Shown here piece by piece: positions 34,836 through 46,825 of a DNA stretch of 64,000 nucleotides; the stretch's first letter is position 1, and each line of letters begins with the position of its first letter. The notes under the pieces are model-generated. The model did not search any database. It saw nothing but the letters and a program-made list of their open reading frames with translations, and was not told the DNA's origin. The position numbers were made by a program, and so were the translations under genes. The stretch spans positions 24,110,638 through 24,174,637 of the forward strand of contig CM064657.1 in assembly GCA_032717465.1 (NCBI GenBank), in the 5' to 3' direction. The stretch comes from Coenobita brevimanus (taxonomy: Eukaryota; Arthropoda; Malacostraca; Decapoda; Coenobitidae).

Positions 34836-35631
34836 GGAGGCCACATGACGCCACCGGAATATGAAACACGTCGGCTCTGGCTTTTGTTGGGGACAGAATT
34901 TGGTTCAAGAAGGGTGTGAAGTGTTTTAATTTTTTTTTCTAATTACATTCCCTTCCACGCACAGGGTATTATTTCATTGGCTCTGTTATCTTCTGCCTCT
35001 TGGACGTCTTCACCCACACTGTAATAATCTTCAATGTCGGTTTTCTCTGTGATTTGTACGTGCGTGTACAAAAAACCATTGCGACTGGTTCACAGCTCGT
35101 TCCCACTTTTTTCCATGGCAGAGTTAGTACACTTGCCTAGAGGATGATTGTTGGTTAATCAGGGTCGAAGAAAAAAGTGGAGGCAATCTGTTATGTCAAA
35201 GGATTACCCAAGCGAATCATGAGAATAGATTCCAGGGTATGTTGTCGTGGTAATTAACCCTTTAGTACCAGGACGGCCTTTTTTATATCATTCCTGTTTC
35301 CAGTCGATATATTCAGCATCACGAAGTTCTCTGAGTTAATGGATTGGGAACGATCTCCATTAATCACCACGGCATGATGTCTGGGATATTCTTTTTATCA
35401 CCGGAAGATGATTTTCTCCTCTCAGAGGGAGACGTATTATAGAGACCGCGTTAAAATGTATCTCAGTTAATAACTAAGATACAATTTTTTTTTTTAATCC
35501 TTCCAACTAGTAGACCATTTCACTCAGCCTAGGGTACACCTCCTGTAGTGAAAAGGTTAAAAACAAGCTTATTTCTGAGTACAACGTCTTCGTTTTATAA
35601 CCACGCGAGAGTGGGTATTATGTTTTAGTCG

Positions 35632-35632
<1 letters not shown>
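34836..35632. other. Unassigned spacer
   Basis: Only dispersed short motifs such as TTAACCCTTTAGTACCAGGA (35256). Confidence 0.5.
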
Positions 35633-35688
<56 letters not shown>

Positions 35689-36650
35689 CAGAATTGAAAG
35701 GGTTCGTCCTTTTTCAACCAAACTTGCATGCAAGGTTGACAGCCGATGGGGAAACCTGTACTTTCTGAGAAATATCAAAGGTCAGGGTCACAGGGCTAGG
35801 TCAAACGTTGATCCAGCAAAATCACCGTAAACAGTTTTTGCGTGATTTAGACCAAACTTAGTGAACTGGTTTAGGTAATCGCGAGAATGAAGTGAACCAG
35901 TTTTGAGAAATGTTACTTAATGATCATGGCGCCAGAGCAAGCTCAAATTTCGACCCGTGTAAGTGAGGGTCAGCAAAACAGCTCAAGAAGTATTGATCCA
36001 GTTTTAGCCAGACTTGTTGGAAGTGTTGAGGGTCAGCCAGGAGGGAAAGCCTATTGATTTTGCGAACGGTCATAGGGCAAGGCCAACTTAAATAGTTTTC
36101 ATCCGATCTAAGCCAGAGTTTGTGGAAGATATTGCAAGAGCAAAAGGATTCGATTTTGGGATTATTCATGCAGACTAAAGCTGTACGAAAGATGAAAGAC
36201 CAATGTCACAGGGCAAGGTTAAATTTCGACCTGTGTGTCTGTATGTGAACAAAATAACTAAAACCTTTTTATCTTATTTGGACCATCTTGGTTGAGTGGT
36301 TGAGAATCAACCAAGGGGTTGATCTGTATTTTTTAGAGCAGTAGATCAAAGGCCACGTTCACATGACAAGATCAACCTAAACAGTTTTGTCCGATGTTGT
36401 CCAAACTTCGTGGCAGGGCTCAGGATAAGGCGAGAATAAAGATGTAGAACTGAAACAAGTCAGTGAACTGTCAGAGTCACAGGGAAAGGTCAGAGATCAA
36501 GGTCATCTTAAACAGTTTCGATCTGATTTCGACCAAACTTTGTGGGAGGATTCAGGGATGAGCGGGGATGAAGAGATTCGATTTTGAAGACAATCGACGA
36601 ATGTCAAGATCACAAGGCAGAGTCAGATGTTGTCTTTAGGCCAGTTGGTG
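35633..36650 (+). repeat. (GT)n plus degenerate tandem repeat, copy B
   Basis: About 55 bases of GT, then about eight imperfect units of 110-125 bases. Phrases such as CACAGGGCAAGGTCA, AAACAGTTTTGATCC-like and GACCAAACTTTGTGGGAGG recur. Same family and same microsatellite linkage as at 22.8 and 53.2 kb. Confidence 0.8.
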
Positions 36651-37279
36651 GACGCGCGAGTATTGCCCTCTCTTTGTGCTCCTTCTTGTCGTAGGTTGTT
36701 GCTTCTCTCAGGCTCTTACGACTCATTCTCAGCTTAATCGTCTGGCGTTTCCCAGAATAGAATACTAGAGTTGTCCCGACCATGAAAAAGCTAGTGGTAC
36801 AGTCAGGGGTATCTTCTTAAGGTTTTGGTAAGCATATCGCAGAAAATTCGAACCATCCGAAACATGCATTAGTCCAGTTCAAAATTTGGTTATGCTGACC
36901 TAGTTTTCAGGGTTCGTCAAAACTGGGAGAACATCTGGATTCCCTAACTACATCAGTATTTACGCTTAGGCTCTTACAACTCATTCGTAGCTGAATAAAA
37001 TCATCTGGCTGTGGAATAATAGAGTAGTCCCCAGCCTTGAGCGGGTTGATGGTATCAGTATTAATAGTAAGGCTCTGACGTTTTCCTTTTAGCCGGATTA
37101 AATTGTCTGCGTTTGGTGGAATGGCGTAATGGAGTTGTTCAGACCATGAAAGGTGGACGAACTATAGCTAGTCCTGAGGCTGGTCACGCCCCTTCCCGCC
37201 CACACCTCTTCTACCTACAGCGTCGCGTCGCCGGAGGGTTACGGTTTCTTCTTCTTTCTGTCCTTTAAAGGCGATGCAC
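36651..37279. repeat. Cluster of a dispersed GAATAAAATCGTCTGGCG-like motif
   Basis: Variants at about 36730, 36990 and 37092, each followed by GGAATAATAGAGT or GAATACTAGAGTTGTCC. The same unit, or its complement, recurs elsewhere in the window (see findings). Confidence 0.6.
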
Positions 37280-37960
37280 TGATGCCTTCTATATATAGCC
37301 ACATGTGACCATTATAATCTGCCCTACAAGTTTTTCCTCCGTTCCTATTTTTGGACTTTTCTGGGAGAGTTTCAGACTTGATGTTTGTTGCCAGGATGTA
37401 AGCACTATAATCAAGCGTTCCAGTTTTTACACGTGTTCTTATTTGAGGGAATATAGGAGAGTCTCAAATTAGCGCTCTATTACTTTCGTCTGTCTTTGCT
37501 GAAAATAACTGCAGAAGATTCGGTATATTTAGTCTTTATGCTGGTGTCCATTTCATGTGATCATATGCATTATAATAATTTGTCGTACTAGATATTAAGA
37601 CATCATTTTTGACGTATCTGGGAGAGTTTCACATCAGCTCTTTCTTAATATCTTCATTGGCGAACGTAATTGCAGGAGATTCATTATATTTAACTTTTGC
37701 ATTGATGTTTTCTGTGTAGCTACATGTGAGCATTGTTTCCCACTTTCTTACTTTATACATTTGATCCCATTTTAGTAACTTAGCTGGAAGTTTGACATCA
37801 GCTCCTTGTTACTTTCATGTCCTATGTATAGCCACGTGTGAGCATGATCTTTTACACTACCAGTTTTTGCATTTGTTCCTGTTTAGCTAGAACTTCACTC
37901 TCAGGCCTCTGTTTGCTTTGATGTCTTGCATACTCGTACACAGCTACCTGTAATCAACTA
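37280..37960. repeat. Degenerate tandem repeat, units of 110-270 bp
   Basis: GATGCCTTCTATATATAGCC, GATGTTTTCTGTGTAGCTAC and ATGTCCTATGTATAGCCACG are the same word at about 37280, 37708 and 37827. Each is followed by ATGTGAGCAT-like sequence and then CTGGGAGAGTTT-like sequence. An old array. Confidence 0.65.
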
Positions 37961-38640
37961 GAAAGCACTCAGAGAGCGCATATCTCCTCCAGTGCCACTG
38001 CAGGATGCGGATCCTCCCCAAAACTTAATAAATTCTTTTTTGGCCCATGGCCCATCCTTCGAAGAAAAATTCATTGAAATTCATTGAGAACTTTTGGAGA
38101 TATCGTGTGGAAAAACAGACACGCATAGGTGAATACATAACCTCCTCCAGCTTCATTGGCGGAGGTTATAAAATGTACTGTGCTAGATTTTACGCTAGCT
38201 CCTCACTGTGGCCTCGTTGGACAGTTTGTCTCACTGTAACTTTCTTTTGTTTGGCTGAAATAAGAAAAAATCCAGACCTAAGAAGCTACAAATACACTAT
38301 TACACCACGATGTTAACCACTTCACTCCTGTGACATGCCTTTTCTTTTTATTTACTTTTTTTTGTATTCATGCGACCTCCATGAGATTTTATTCAGAGAA
38401 TAAACTTTTCCGACTAGGGGTTAGACATATCCTTCATTTAAGCTTTCAGTACGAGGTCGTTCCGAAGTTGGATAAAATCGCTTGAAGGTATGAAAAATAA
38501 AACGAAATAAGTCACCTGGTTCAAGGAGTCAACCCGCGTATAACTGAACATATGAAGTACAGTATATGGTAGTCTGGTGAGGGTTATTGGGCTGGGGGTG
38601 TGAGTGAGGCCATTATTACAATTAGACAAGCGCACGAAGA
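37961..38640. other. Unassigned spacer
   Basis: Nothing supported. The open frame at 38047-38316 has no domain. Confidence 0.5.
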
Positions 38641-38880
38641 GGTTCCATCCATCCATTGCCAGACGCCATGTATCCCAAACGGGGTGGTCAAGGGCTTAGA
38701 GTTAATTGTTTTACAGGGAGGGGCACTAATCCTCCACCAACCCCACTTGACACGTAGGGATGCCAACAGCATCTGGTGTTCCCAGGCGGTCACCCATCCA
38801 AGTACTAACCAGACCCAACGTTGCTTAACTTCGCTGATCGGACGGGAAGCGGTGTACTCAACGTGGCATGGCCTTTGGCA
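38641..38880 (-). mobile_element. 5S rRNA-headed SINE with RTE-like tail
   Basis: Minus-strand order: a 5S-like head (38879 to 38762), a body CCCTACGTGTCAAGTGGGGT, then TTAGTGCCCCTCCCTGTAAA, and a tail CATGGCGTCTGGCAAT followed by (GGAT)n ending near 38645. The body and tail match the elements at 7525-7655, 16588-16690 and 60985-61073. 5S-derived SINEs (the SINE3 type) are an established class. Here the tail resembles an RTE 3' end. No protein. Polymerase III transcription from the 5S internal promoter is plausible. Confidence 0.9.
38762..38879 (-). other. 5S rRNA-like sequence (SINE head)
   Basis: Nearly the whole 5S length. Conserved GTCCGATCAGCGAAGTTAAG covers the A-box region and GTACTTGGATGGGTGACCGC with CTGGGAACACC the C-box region. 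The terminal stem partners GCCAAAGG and CTGTTGGC are recognisable but imperfect. It is single-copy in the window and fused to a SINE body, so it is a derived head rather than an rDNA unit. Confidence 0.9.
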
Positions 38881-39345
38881 AGAAGAGGTTACAGGCTGCG
38901 AATATCCTTTTAACCCCACGACACAAATCTCTCAAGCCCCTGTGACTCGCTCTCAGCTGAATAGAATCGTGTTGTGTCAGCTGGATTCGAATACTAAAGT
39001 TATCCCGACCGTGAGAGGGTTAGTGTAACTTATTCCCAGCTGAACAAATCGCTGACGTTAACTGAAATGAAATCCTAAAGTTGTGGCGGCGTTGAAGGTG
39101 TTAACGAGTGACTACTGATGTGGTGAGGGTTGTGTATTGAGGGTGGGTGGAAGCGAGACCTTGACTACACCAAAAAACATGCTGGGTGTTGTGCGACCTC
39201 CCGCCTCACACACTCATCTTGGTTCTGTCTTCTCAGTAGAAATTGTAAATTATTGTTTGTCTTAACATCGTCACCGAGGCTCTTTACACCTTCAGCCCAA
39301 GGAAATAATTTGTATTCTTGCTACGGCCTCGTCCTAATAGACGAG
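38881..39345. other. Spacer with dispersed motif copies
   Basis: CAGCTGAATAGAATCGTGTT (38954) and CCAGCTGAACAAATCGCTGA (39033) are diverged copies of the dispersed motif. Confidence 0.5.
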
Positions 39346-39540
39346 TGATTTCCGGCTGGGGCAGGGAACATTTCACGTATTTTTAAATTTCGTTAAAACT
39401 GGCTTTTCTGATTTACTGTAAGACCCACCATGTGAAAACGCCACCGCTAACACCAGCGCACCAGTTCTGTATGAGACAGGCCTATAGCATTTATTCAGCG
39501 TGGACGGTGGGTATTAGTGATGGAGGTGTGAAATCGTTCC
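39346..39540 (+). mobile_element. SINE-like repeat, copy 1 (headless)
   Basis: From TTTCCGGCTGGGGCAGGGAA through TCTGTATGAGACAGGCCTAT to GGACGGTGGGTATTAGTGAT, it aligns in order with 43918-44108. The tRNA-like head seen there is missing. Confidence 0.75.
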
Positions 39541-41056
39541 AGTTGAATAAGGCCTCTGAGAGAAGCAAGAGAGTTAATCTTTTCACAACGATGCTCTACA
39601 CTGGGTACTTTATTCAGTAACATCAGGAGATTGTATGGTTTCCCTGTCCTGACCTTTATTACCATTAACACACGGGGAGGGAGGGATGCAGAAAGAGGAA
39701 CAGTATAAAAGGGTGGGTGGGGGGGAGCACACTACTATTAACAGTGTACCCAGTGAAGTGGGCCATAGCCTGTGTCCATTCACACAACATTCCCAGTCTG
39801 CAGAATTCATGGATCCGCTACACAAGCGTAAAGATCCTCACAAAGATGAGATAGAGATTATCCCATCAAGTTACAGTTAAAATATGAGGTGCAGCCTTTG
39901 TCGGGTGCAGCTCCAAGCATACTTCATTCATCCACTAATATTCGTCGGTATTCCCTCCCTCCCCCAGTGCTCTGGTACTGTACCTCGATAATTCATACAT
40001 TCGCATGTTCATAAAATAATATTCGTCGTTATTTTATCTCCCCACCTGTTACTGTACCTCGATAATTCATACAGTCACATACCATGTTCATCCACCTGCC
40101 TTGGAGGCTTCCACGCCTCCCACCCTAAAGCTTACTCAAAATAACCATTTTCACCACCCTGTTCGTATTCTTTTTCTCTATGACCATACAGTCTCGCACA
40201 CTCACTTCTACACTTTTACTAGTAAAATTCTGTATTCTACTTCCCTCCTGAATCTCAATATTTTTCTTCTGTTTCAGTATTTCTTATCCTGTTCTACCAT
40301 ACAACCCAAGGATTTACTTTGTGAATTATACTGGCCAACGCCAAACGATTTTATTCAGCCAAAGAGACATCCTAGGGGTGAAAGGGTCTCATTTCTACTG
40401 CTGTTGCTTAATGTGTTTATATTCACGTCATTCAAGTCACATACGCATACTTTGATTTGGGCTTTAGTAACTGCCGCCCTTTTACAGTCTCTGTACTCTA
40501 GACCACTTAGTCTTCGGAACACCAGCCACTTTACTTTCTTGGACCACTCTACTTTCCATCTCCTTTAACCCACACATTTACCTTTTTTTATCCCACTCAG
40601 CAGCGTACGCAAAGAGTGGGGCAAGTTGCACCCTCTTTCCAGGAGGATGAGGAAGAGGAAGAGGATTAGGTTTCGCGAGAAAGCGTTGCCTAGCAGCCTA
40701 GAGTGTCCCTTTACAGAAAACTATTTTAGGTTTAACTATGATATTGGTTTGGAAATCATTTTAGGGCTACCTGTGGTATTCATTGCATTTCTTGTGAGCC
40801 TGTACTTCAGGTTTCGTATAGTCTCCTGCTGTGGAGTGGGGCTGCACAGTTTTGTGCTTGTATCATTGTACCTTGGCACTTAAAGTCTTTCACCAGCTTA
40901 AATGTCACTTTGTTCACTGACACATTACACTGTGCGCCACCTTTTCTCTCAGCAACCATTGTTTCAGTTTTACCGACGTAAATGTCGTTCAGATTATTGT
41001 TGCTCCCTTAACTGCGACAACAACTTCCTTACATTGGACAGTGTGCCCTTATTATA
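39541..41056. other. Spacer with an 80-bp duplication
   Basis: ATATTCGTCGGTATT at 39939 and ATATTCGTCGTTATT at 40019 begin two copies that share TACTGTACCTCGATAATTCA (units about 39927-40005 and 40006-40090). TATAAAAGGG at 39704 is a TATA-like string with no gene behind it. A motif copy ACGCCAAACGATTTTATTCA lies at 40328. Nothing else is supported. Confidence 0.6.
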
Positions 41057-41095
41057 TATTTATTTATTTATTTATATTTATATTTATATTTATTT
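41057..41095. repeat. (TTTA)n microsatellite
   Basis: About 40 bases, flanked on the right by a short GT run. Confidence 0.95.
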
Positions 41096-42340
41096 GTGTG
41101 TGTGCGTGTGCACAGCCTCACTTCTTTCAGCTCCTCGTATCACTACGTCCATCAGTCACTGACGACTATATTATTTTTATGATACTTTACAGTTAAGGCC
41201 ACGTCACACTAATGTCGAAATCAGACATGCGAGTATTCTGACGGAAATCGTAGTCCCGTAAGACGGGTTAAAAGGTGGAATAAGAACACCCGCCCCATTT
41301 GGCCGCATTGTTGGCATAGCGTTTTCACTCTCAGTTGCATTACGTCGTACACTGATAAACTAAATGCCTAATGAAACGAACAGTTTGTGTCAGAATACTT
41401 CTGATTTCAAAATTCCGTAACGAGGCTCCTATTCCTAAAGAAAACATGACAGAGTGAGATGCATTTGATAGTCTGTGGTTACTGATGACTGAGAAAGACA
41501 GATGTAAAATGTAAGGAGGCAAAAAAATTAAAAACAGTTAAGTGGATGATGTATGCAGTGTGATAAACATGACAAGGTACTTTTTTTTTCTTTTTTTTTT
41601 TTTTTTTTATCTACAGTTGAGAGAATGGCGCTCCCCCACAGAGTATATAAAGCAACTTGTCAGTGGTCCATTGCATGTGAAGCCGGCGAGAGTTTCGAAG
41701 GCTTGTATGGTAAATTGATGGCTGCTCAGTATGGCCCATTTCACTGAGAACTCTTTTGATTACGTGTTTCCCTTTTTCTTATCTTTGATTCCTGTTCATC
41801 CCTTTGTAATATGATTCATTGAGTTAGGATGACGGCGATTATGGTAAAGTTTAAATATAAATGTCTTCCTTGTACCTAGACGCCTGGAGGATCAGTGGTC
41901 TTAAGGGTCATCCCGGTTGATGGATGTAGTCTGGTCACCTACCCTTAACTCATTGCCGGGCAGGTGTCTGTCTCAGTAGGAGAAAGAGAGAGTAGGAGAA
42001 AGGGAGAAAAAAAAAAAATCTCCCTGCAGTAGCCTGAATAAAACTGACATGTTCGCACATATACGGTCAAACGCTTTGGACAGTGATAGTCTCTAAATGG
42101 CCAAGGGTAATACGGCACTGGTTGTTATTGTTTGCTAACCTGAACTATGGGAACATTTGAAGCGCCTTACCACCATGTAACAACACAGGTCCCCGCTAAG
42201 GTGTCCCCAGACCCACTACCCCTGCTATCATCACCACCATCTCACACCCCCTCCACAGCCACCCCCGCCACCGTCCCCAGCCCCAATAAACCAGCAGTGC
42301 GGCTTGCTTCATCACCGGTGCAATAAATGAGACCAGCAAA
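41096..42340. other. Unassigned spacer
   Basis: T-rich run at about 41581-41608. No supported gene. Confidence 0.5.
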
Positions 42341-42985
42341 ACAAAAAGTTAGGCCTACGGAGTCGGTGTAGCGATTCCGAGGCCACATGTTGGGAGGGGG
42401 AGGGAGGGGGAAGGAGGCAAAGAAGATTGGAATGGGAGAGGGGTAGAGAAGGAGGAAGGGACTTACAAAGAGCTTCAAGATCAAGTAGTACCTCAAAAAG
42501 TTTTACGACCCATGTCAAGGCCGTAGGATGAATGAAAAAAGATAGAAAATTGGAAGAGGCGATAGGTAGGGGTTTGTAAGAAGGAGGTAAGATTACACTG
42601 ACTGGAAAAAGGGAGAAGAGTGCTAAGTAGAAGGGAGACAGGACGAGCACAGGGGCAGGGGGAATGGGAATAGAGGTATAAGGTAATGAAGAGGACCATG
42701 GAGGTATAATCTTTAGCTCCATGGAGGAGGAGAAGCAGGAGGAGGAGGGGGAGGAGCAGGAGGAGGAGAATATGGGAGCGAGTGATGGAGAGGAAAATAG
42801 GAAAGAGGAAAGATAGAAGCAAGAGTCGGGTAGTGATAGGGGTGAACAGAGTGGGTAATGAGTGTGGGGGGAGGGACTGGGAGAGGGGAAGGGATCGAAG
42901 GAAGGAGGGGTTTACAAATGAGAGGTATTGAGGGTGGGGGACGGGTAGACGTTGAGGGGTAGGTTTAGATCTGGTGGAAAGTAAA
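42341..42985. repeat. Purine-rich low-complexity region
   Basis: GGAGGAGGAG and GGGAGAGGGG words. Open minus-strand frames are compositional. Confidence 0.75.
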
Positions 42986-43215
42986 TGTAGTAGGACCTGT
43001 ACTAGGTATGGTTGCGATGAATGTCGTAAAACTAACCCAGATGTGAGGACTTGCTGTGGTAGGACTAGATGGAGTAGGACTTAATGTGGTAAGACTAGAT
43101 GTGACAGGACAAAGACTAGATTTGATAGAACTGAATGTGGTAGGACTAGATGCGGTCGGATTACATGTGGTAGGGCTAGATATGGATGGGATTAGACGTG
43201 GTAAAGTATGAGGGT
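42986..43215. repeat. Degenerate minisatellite, TGTGGTAGGACTAGA units
   Basis: About a dozen imperfect units of 16-19 bases. 43216-43404 is G-rich with no clear unit. Confidence 0.8.
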
Positions 43216-43423
43216 GACAGGGGGTGGAGGAATGTGAGAAGGCGTGAGCAGGTGGTATGACTAGATGTGTTAGGGGTATGGGGGTGGCTGGGGGGTAGAA
43301 AGATGTGTCAGTGCGTGAGGCTATGGTTGGGCTGGGAGGGTGTGAGGAGTGATCACTGTAGAGGCAGGAGGGAAGAGGATGGAGGGAATCTTCAGGTAGC
43401 GGAGTGAGGTGAAGGAATACTCA

Positions 43424-43865
43424 GAAGGGAGGACGGGAGCTTGGTGGGAGAATATTCGGAAGGAAGGAGTGAGGTGGAGGAATATTCGCAGGGAAGGAGT
43501 GAGGTGGGAGAATATTCGGAGGGAAGGAGTGAGGTGGGGGAATATTCGTAGGGAAGGAGTGAGGTGGGGGAATATTCGTAGGGAAGGAGTGAGGTGGGGG
43601 AATATTCGCAGGGAAGGAGTGAGGTGGGAGAATATTCGGAGGGAAGGAGTGAGGTGGAAGAATATTCGGAGGGAAGGAGTGAGGTGGGGGAATATTCGTA
43701 GGGAAGGAGTGAGGTGGGGGAATATTCGTAGGGAGGGAGTGAGGTGGGAGAATATTCGGAGGGAAGGAGTGAGGTGGGGGAATATTCGTAGGGAGGGAGT
43801 GAGGTGGGAGAATATTCGGAGGGAAGGAGTGAGGTGGGGGAATATTCGGAAGGAAAGAATGAGGC
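43424..43865. repeat. 30-bp minisatellite, about 14 units
   Basis: Units of the form GGAGTGAGGTGGGGGAATAT plus TCGTAGGGAA, exactly 30 bases apart, so both strands stay open (ten-residue repeats such as GVRWGNIRRE). No start context, domain or composition shift suggests a real protein. Unit variants (GGGGG, GGGAG, GGAAG) alternate in blocks, showing higher-order duplication. Confidence 0.97.
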
Positions 43866-44188
43866 GGTGACCGAATCAATAGAGAGGTGGTCTGCAGTCC
43901 TATTGGACCCAGGTTCGAATTCCGGCTGGGGCAGGGAACAGTTCAAGGATTTTAATTTCATTAAAGTAGACTTTACTGATCTAGTAGATGACCTGCCGAC
44001 ATGTAAAAATACCCCCGCTAATACCAATACACCAATCCTATCTGAGACAGCCCTAGCATGTATTCAATATGGACAGTGGGTGTTAGCGCCGAAGTGGTGA
44101 CATGTGGAGGTGTATGGACGAGGGAGAACTACTGGGTCTTGGTAGCAAGTTGAGAAACCTATACCCAGAGTCGGACACACACACAAAA
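43866..44188 (+). mobile_element. tRNA-related SINE inserted in the minisatellite, copy 2
   Basis: GAGAGGTGGTCTGCAGTCC, then CCCAGGTTCGAATTCCGGC (a B box, 43909-43927), the body shared with 39346-39540, then a tail with (AC)n and A7 (about 44177-44190). Minisatellite units resume immediately after, as GTGGGGGAATATTCGGAAGG, which also occurs just before the insert (about 43833-43853). The insert therefore split the array. Confidence 0.75.
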
Positions 44189-44545
44189 AAAGTGGGGGAA
44201 TATTCGGAAGGATGGAGTGAGGTGGGGGAATATTCGGGGAAAGAGGGAGAGAAGTGGAAATATATTCGAGAGGGAGAGGGTGATGTGGGGGAATATTCGG
44301 GCGGGAAGGAATGAGGTGGTGAATATTCGGGAAGGGATGGAGTGAGGTGGTGAATATTCGGGAAGGGATGGAGTGAGGTGGTGAATATTCGGGAAGGGAT
44401 GGAGTGAGGTGGTGAATATTCGGGAAGGGATGGAGTGAGGTGGGGAAATATTTCGGTGGAAGGGAGTGAGGTGGGGAAATACTTAGATGAGAGGGAGGGA
44501 GATGGGGAGATATTCGGGTGAGTGGGAGTGAGGTGGAGGGACATG
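44189..44545. repeat. Minisatellite continuation, 28-31 bp units
   Basis: Units of the form GTGAGGTGGTGAATATTCGG plus GAAGGGATGGA, more variable than the left block. Four of them are near-identical (44320-44435). Confidence 0.9.
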
Positions 44546-45365
44546 ATGGTGGGGAAGAAGGTACACACAGTTAACCCCTTGAAAGTCAGCTTTTTACTGC
44601 CAAACGATTTTACTCAGCTTAGGAAAGACCCCTTGTAGTGAGGCCTTATTCTAGTTTACTCTTGCTGCTTCCAGACTAGTATATTCATCGTAGGAAACCG
44701 GACGCCTTGAAGAGGCTATTTAAGGCTACATATAACCCATCTGCTTCAGAAAGCCTCTCCTGTACTGAATAAGTTGCCAGGTATAACACAAAAAGCAAGA
44801 AGTCTCAGTGAAAGGGTTAACTTTTTTAATCTGATGACTTGTTCTTTTTTGTCTTACCATCATCGTGCGATTTAATTCACCCTGGAATAGACTTTCTCAG
44901 CTGGAGGGGTTAAATACATCTTTCATTAACCCCTTCAATGCAAGGCATCCCCGCTTTGGTAAATAAATTAGCTTGTGTATAAGAATTATAAAGGTAAGAT
45001 GTCCTCGAGTAGGGTGGGTTAAGGGCGTGAGGGAGGTAATAAGTGCTGAGGCCGGGAAGGTGTGGGACACGGATTAGCCGGGCCCATGATCCTCTACTTA
45101 GATCATGGCCGGGCCCATAAAGGCAATGACACTCTGCGTACAGACACAAATATACTTACCAATATTTCCTTGTTGTAACTGTGTGTGTGTGTCCGTCCAG
45201 GAAAAACAAGAGGCATGAGCAGCATCTTGACTCATGTTTCCTCGTCCTTCCCTCTGGAACAGTCGTAATTAGGAGAGGGGGTGATCGATTTTATTGTTTG
45301 TTTGTGAATCCTTGCCCGGCATTGTTGCAGCCAGTATTAGTCCTGTACTCGTACGTGTAGCAGCG

Positions 45366-45368
<3 letters not shown>
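44546..45368. other. Spacer with dispersed motif copy
   Basis: CTGCCAAACGATTTTACTCA at 44598. Nothing else is recognised. Confidence 0.5.

Positions 45369-45442
<74 letters not shown>
45369..45442. repeat. (CT)n microsatellite
   Basis: About 74 bases of CT. Confidence 0.99.
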
Positions 45443-45445
<3 letters not shown>

Positions 45446-46739
45446 CGACGATAGGCCGCTCCAAAGCTAAATAAAAGTCATCTAAAGGTAACAAGAATAT
45501 AATAATGAGGATTTCAGTCCGTCAGGAAGATGAGATAGATATACCGATACCTAAATTGGCTTTAAACTCAGTGCAACTGTTATGTAATCTGAATAGTGTT
45601 AGTTGCGGCAACAGTTATTCATCCTCTTGTAGAAACTCTGCTTGGATCATACTTCTGTCTGCCTGTTGCTAGCCCCTTTAATCCGGTGACGTGCATTTTA
45701 TGTATAGTAGTGCTAGGCTGCCTTCAGAAGATTTTATTTCCTTTAAGATACACTTTTCAAAGGGGGCAGGATAAATACTGTCTTCAACTTCCGTACTGGA
45801 GGTATTGCTTAAAGTGAATAAAATCATCCGGACAAAGCGAGCACAGAATATGAAAGATGCCGTCGAGTGACGGGATTAAAAAATGCTAAGAAGTCAGAGC
45901 AGACCTAGACATGAAACAGCAGAATCCCACCAGAAACACTGCAAAGGAGCAAAAGGTAACAGACAACTTGCTAGGATTTCCCGTCAGGTGCGGTGTGATC
46001 CCTGACGGAGAGATTAGTACATACAGTACTTCTGTGTCTGGGCTTTATACGCTGTGCGCTTTCGCTTGGTCAAAAATTTTATTTCCATTTTCCATGTTGA
46101 TCCGTAACAAGAGACTAGCACTAGAAACTTATGCCAGACGTGAAAAATGTTATTCATGGATAGGATGTTTCGTCAAAGTATTGCCCTATTCTCACCGAGC
46201 TACGGGAAATAGGCTGTGAAAGGCTAAAATCTCCGCCAGGTTAAGGTGAGCGAAGTATAGTAAGAGGATAGATATTGCCTGCTTTTCAATATCTCGCAGT
46301 CCATTACTCAAAATTTTATGCCATCTCAGTATGTCAGAATAATTATTGGCCAGTAAGGCCTGCTTTCCCATAAACCTTTCAATTCGATTGCATCTTTTAT
46401 AGCCGATTGTTGCTGCTTCCAAACAAATTCAGCGCAGGAAAGATCCTTAATAGTGAAGGGGTCATTCGTAAATAAAAGAAAAGCGAATGGTGTTAGCAAA
46501 AATAAATTAGGAAAACCATCACCGTTTTGAATGTAGTTAACCCATACAACAGAAGATTTTCCTCAGCTTAAAAAACGCTGGGCATTACCTGAAATAAAAC
46601 TGTAGAGTGCGTATCTATCAGTAATACGGTTAATAACGACAAGTTTTAATCCTTTCACAGGAAAACGTTTCCTTAAGTTGAAAATAACTGCTCGACGTTA
46701 ATCGGACTAAAATCCTAAGTGTGCGCCACACCCACTGGA
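45443..46739. other. Unassigned spacer
   Basis: The open frame at 45911-46219 has no domain. Diverged dispersed-motif copies lie near 45812 and 46555. Confidence 0.5.
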
Positions 46740-46825
46740 AAAAAAGGGAACAAATCTGAGGAGTTTCTGTCTGTATATGTGCGGGAGACAATGAAAATGA
46801 GAGGGCAAGAGAGGGAGTATGTCTG

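Noticed and set aside
38762..38879. A functional 5S rRNA gene
   Set aside because: It is fused directly to a SINE body and tail, has no polymerase III T-run terminator at the expected place, and has several changes at conserved positions.
39703..39880. TATAAAAGGG string as a core promoter
   Set aside because: No downstream gene, and the following 64-codon frame has no domain.
43392..44027. A 211-codon frame and its both-strand partners over the 30-bp repeat
   Set aside because: Unit length divisible by three keeps all frames open. There is no start context, domain or conservation signal.
43424..44545. CRISPR-like array of 30-bp repeats
   Set aside because: Units are contiguous with no unique spacers, no cas genes are near, and the rest of the window is clearly eukaryotic.
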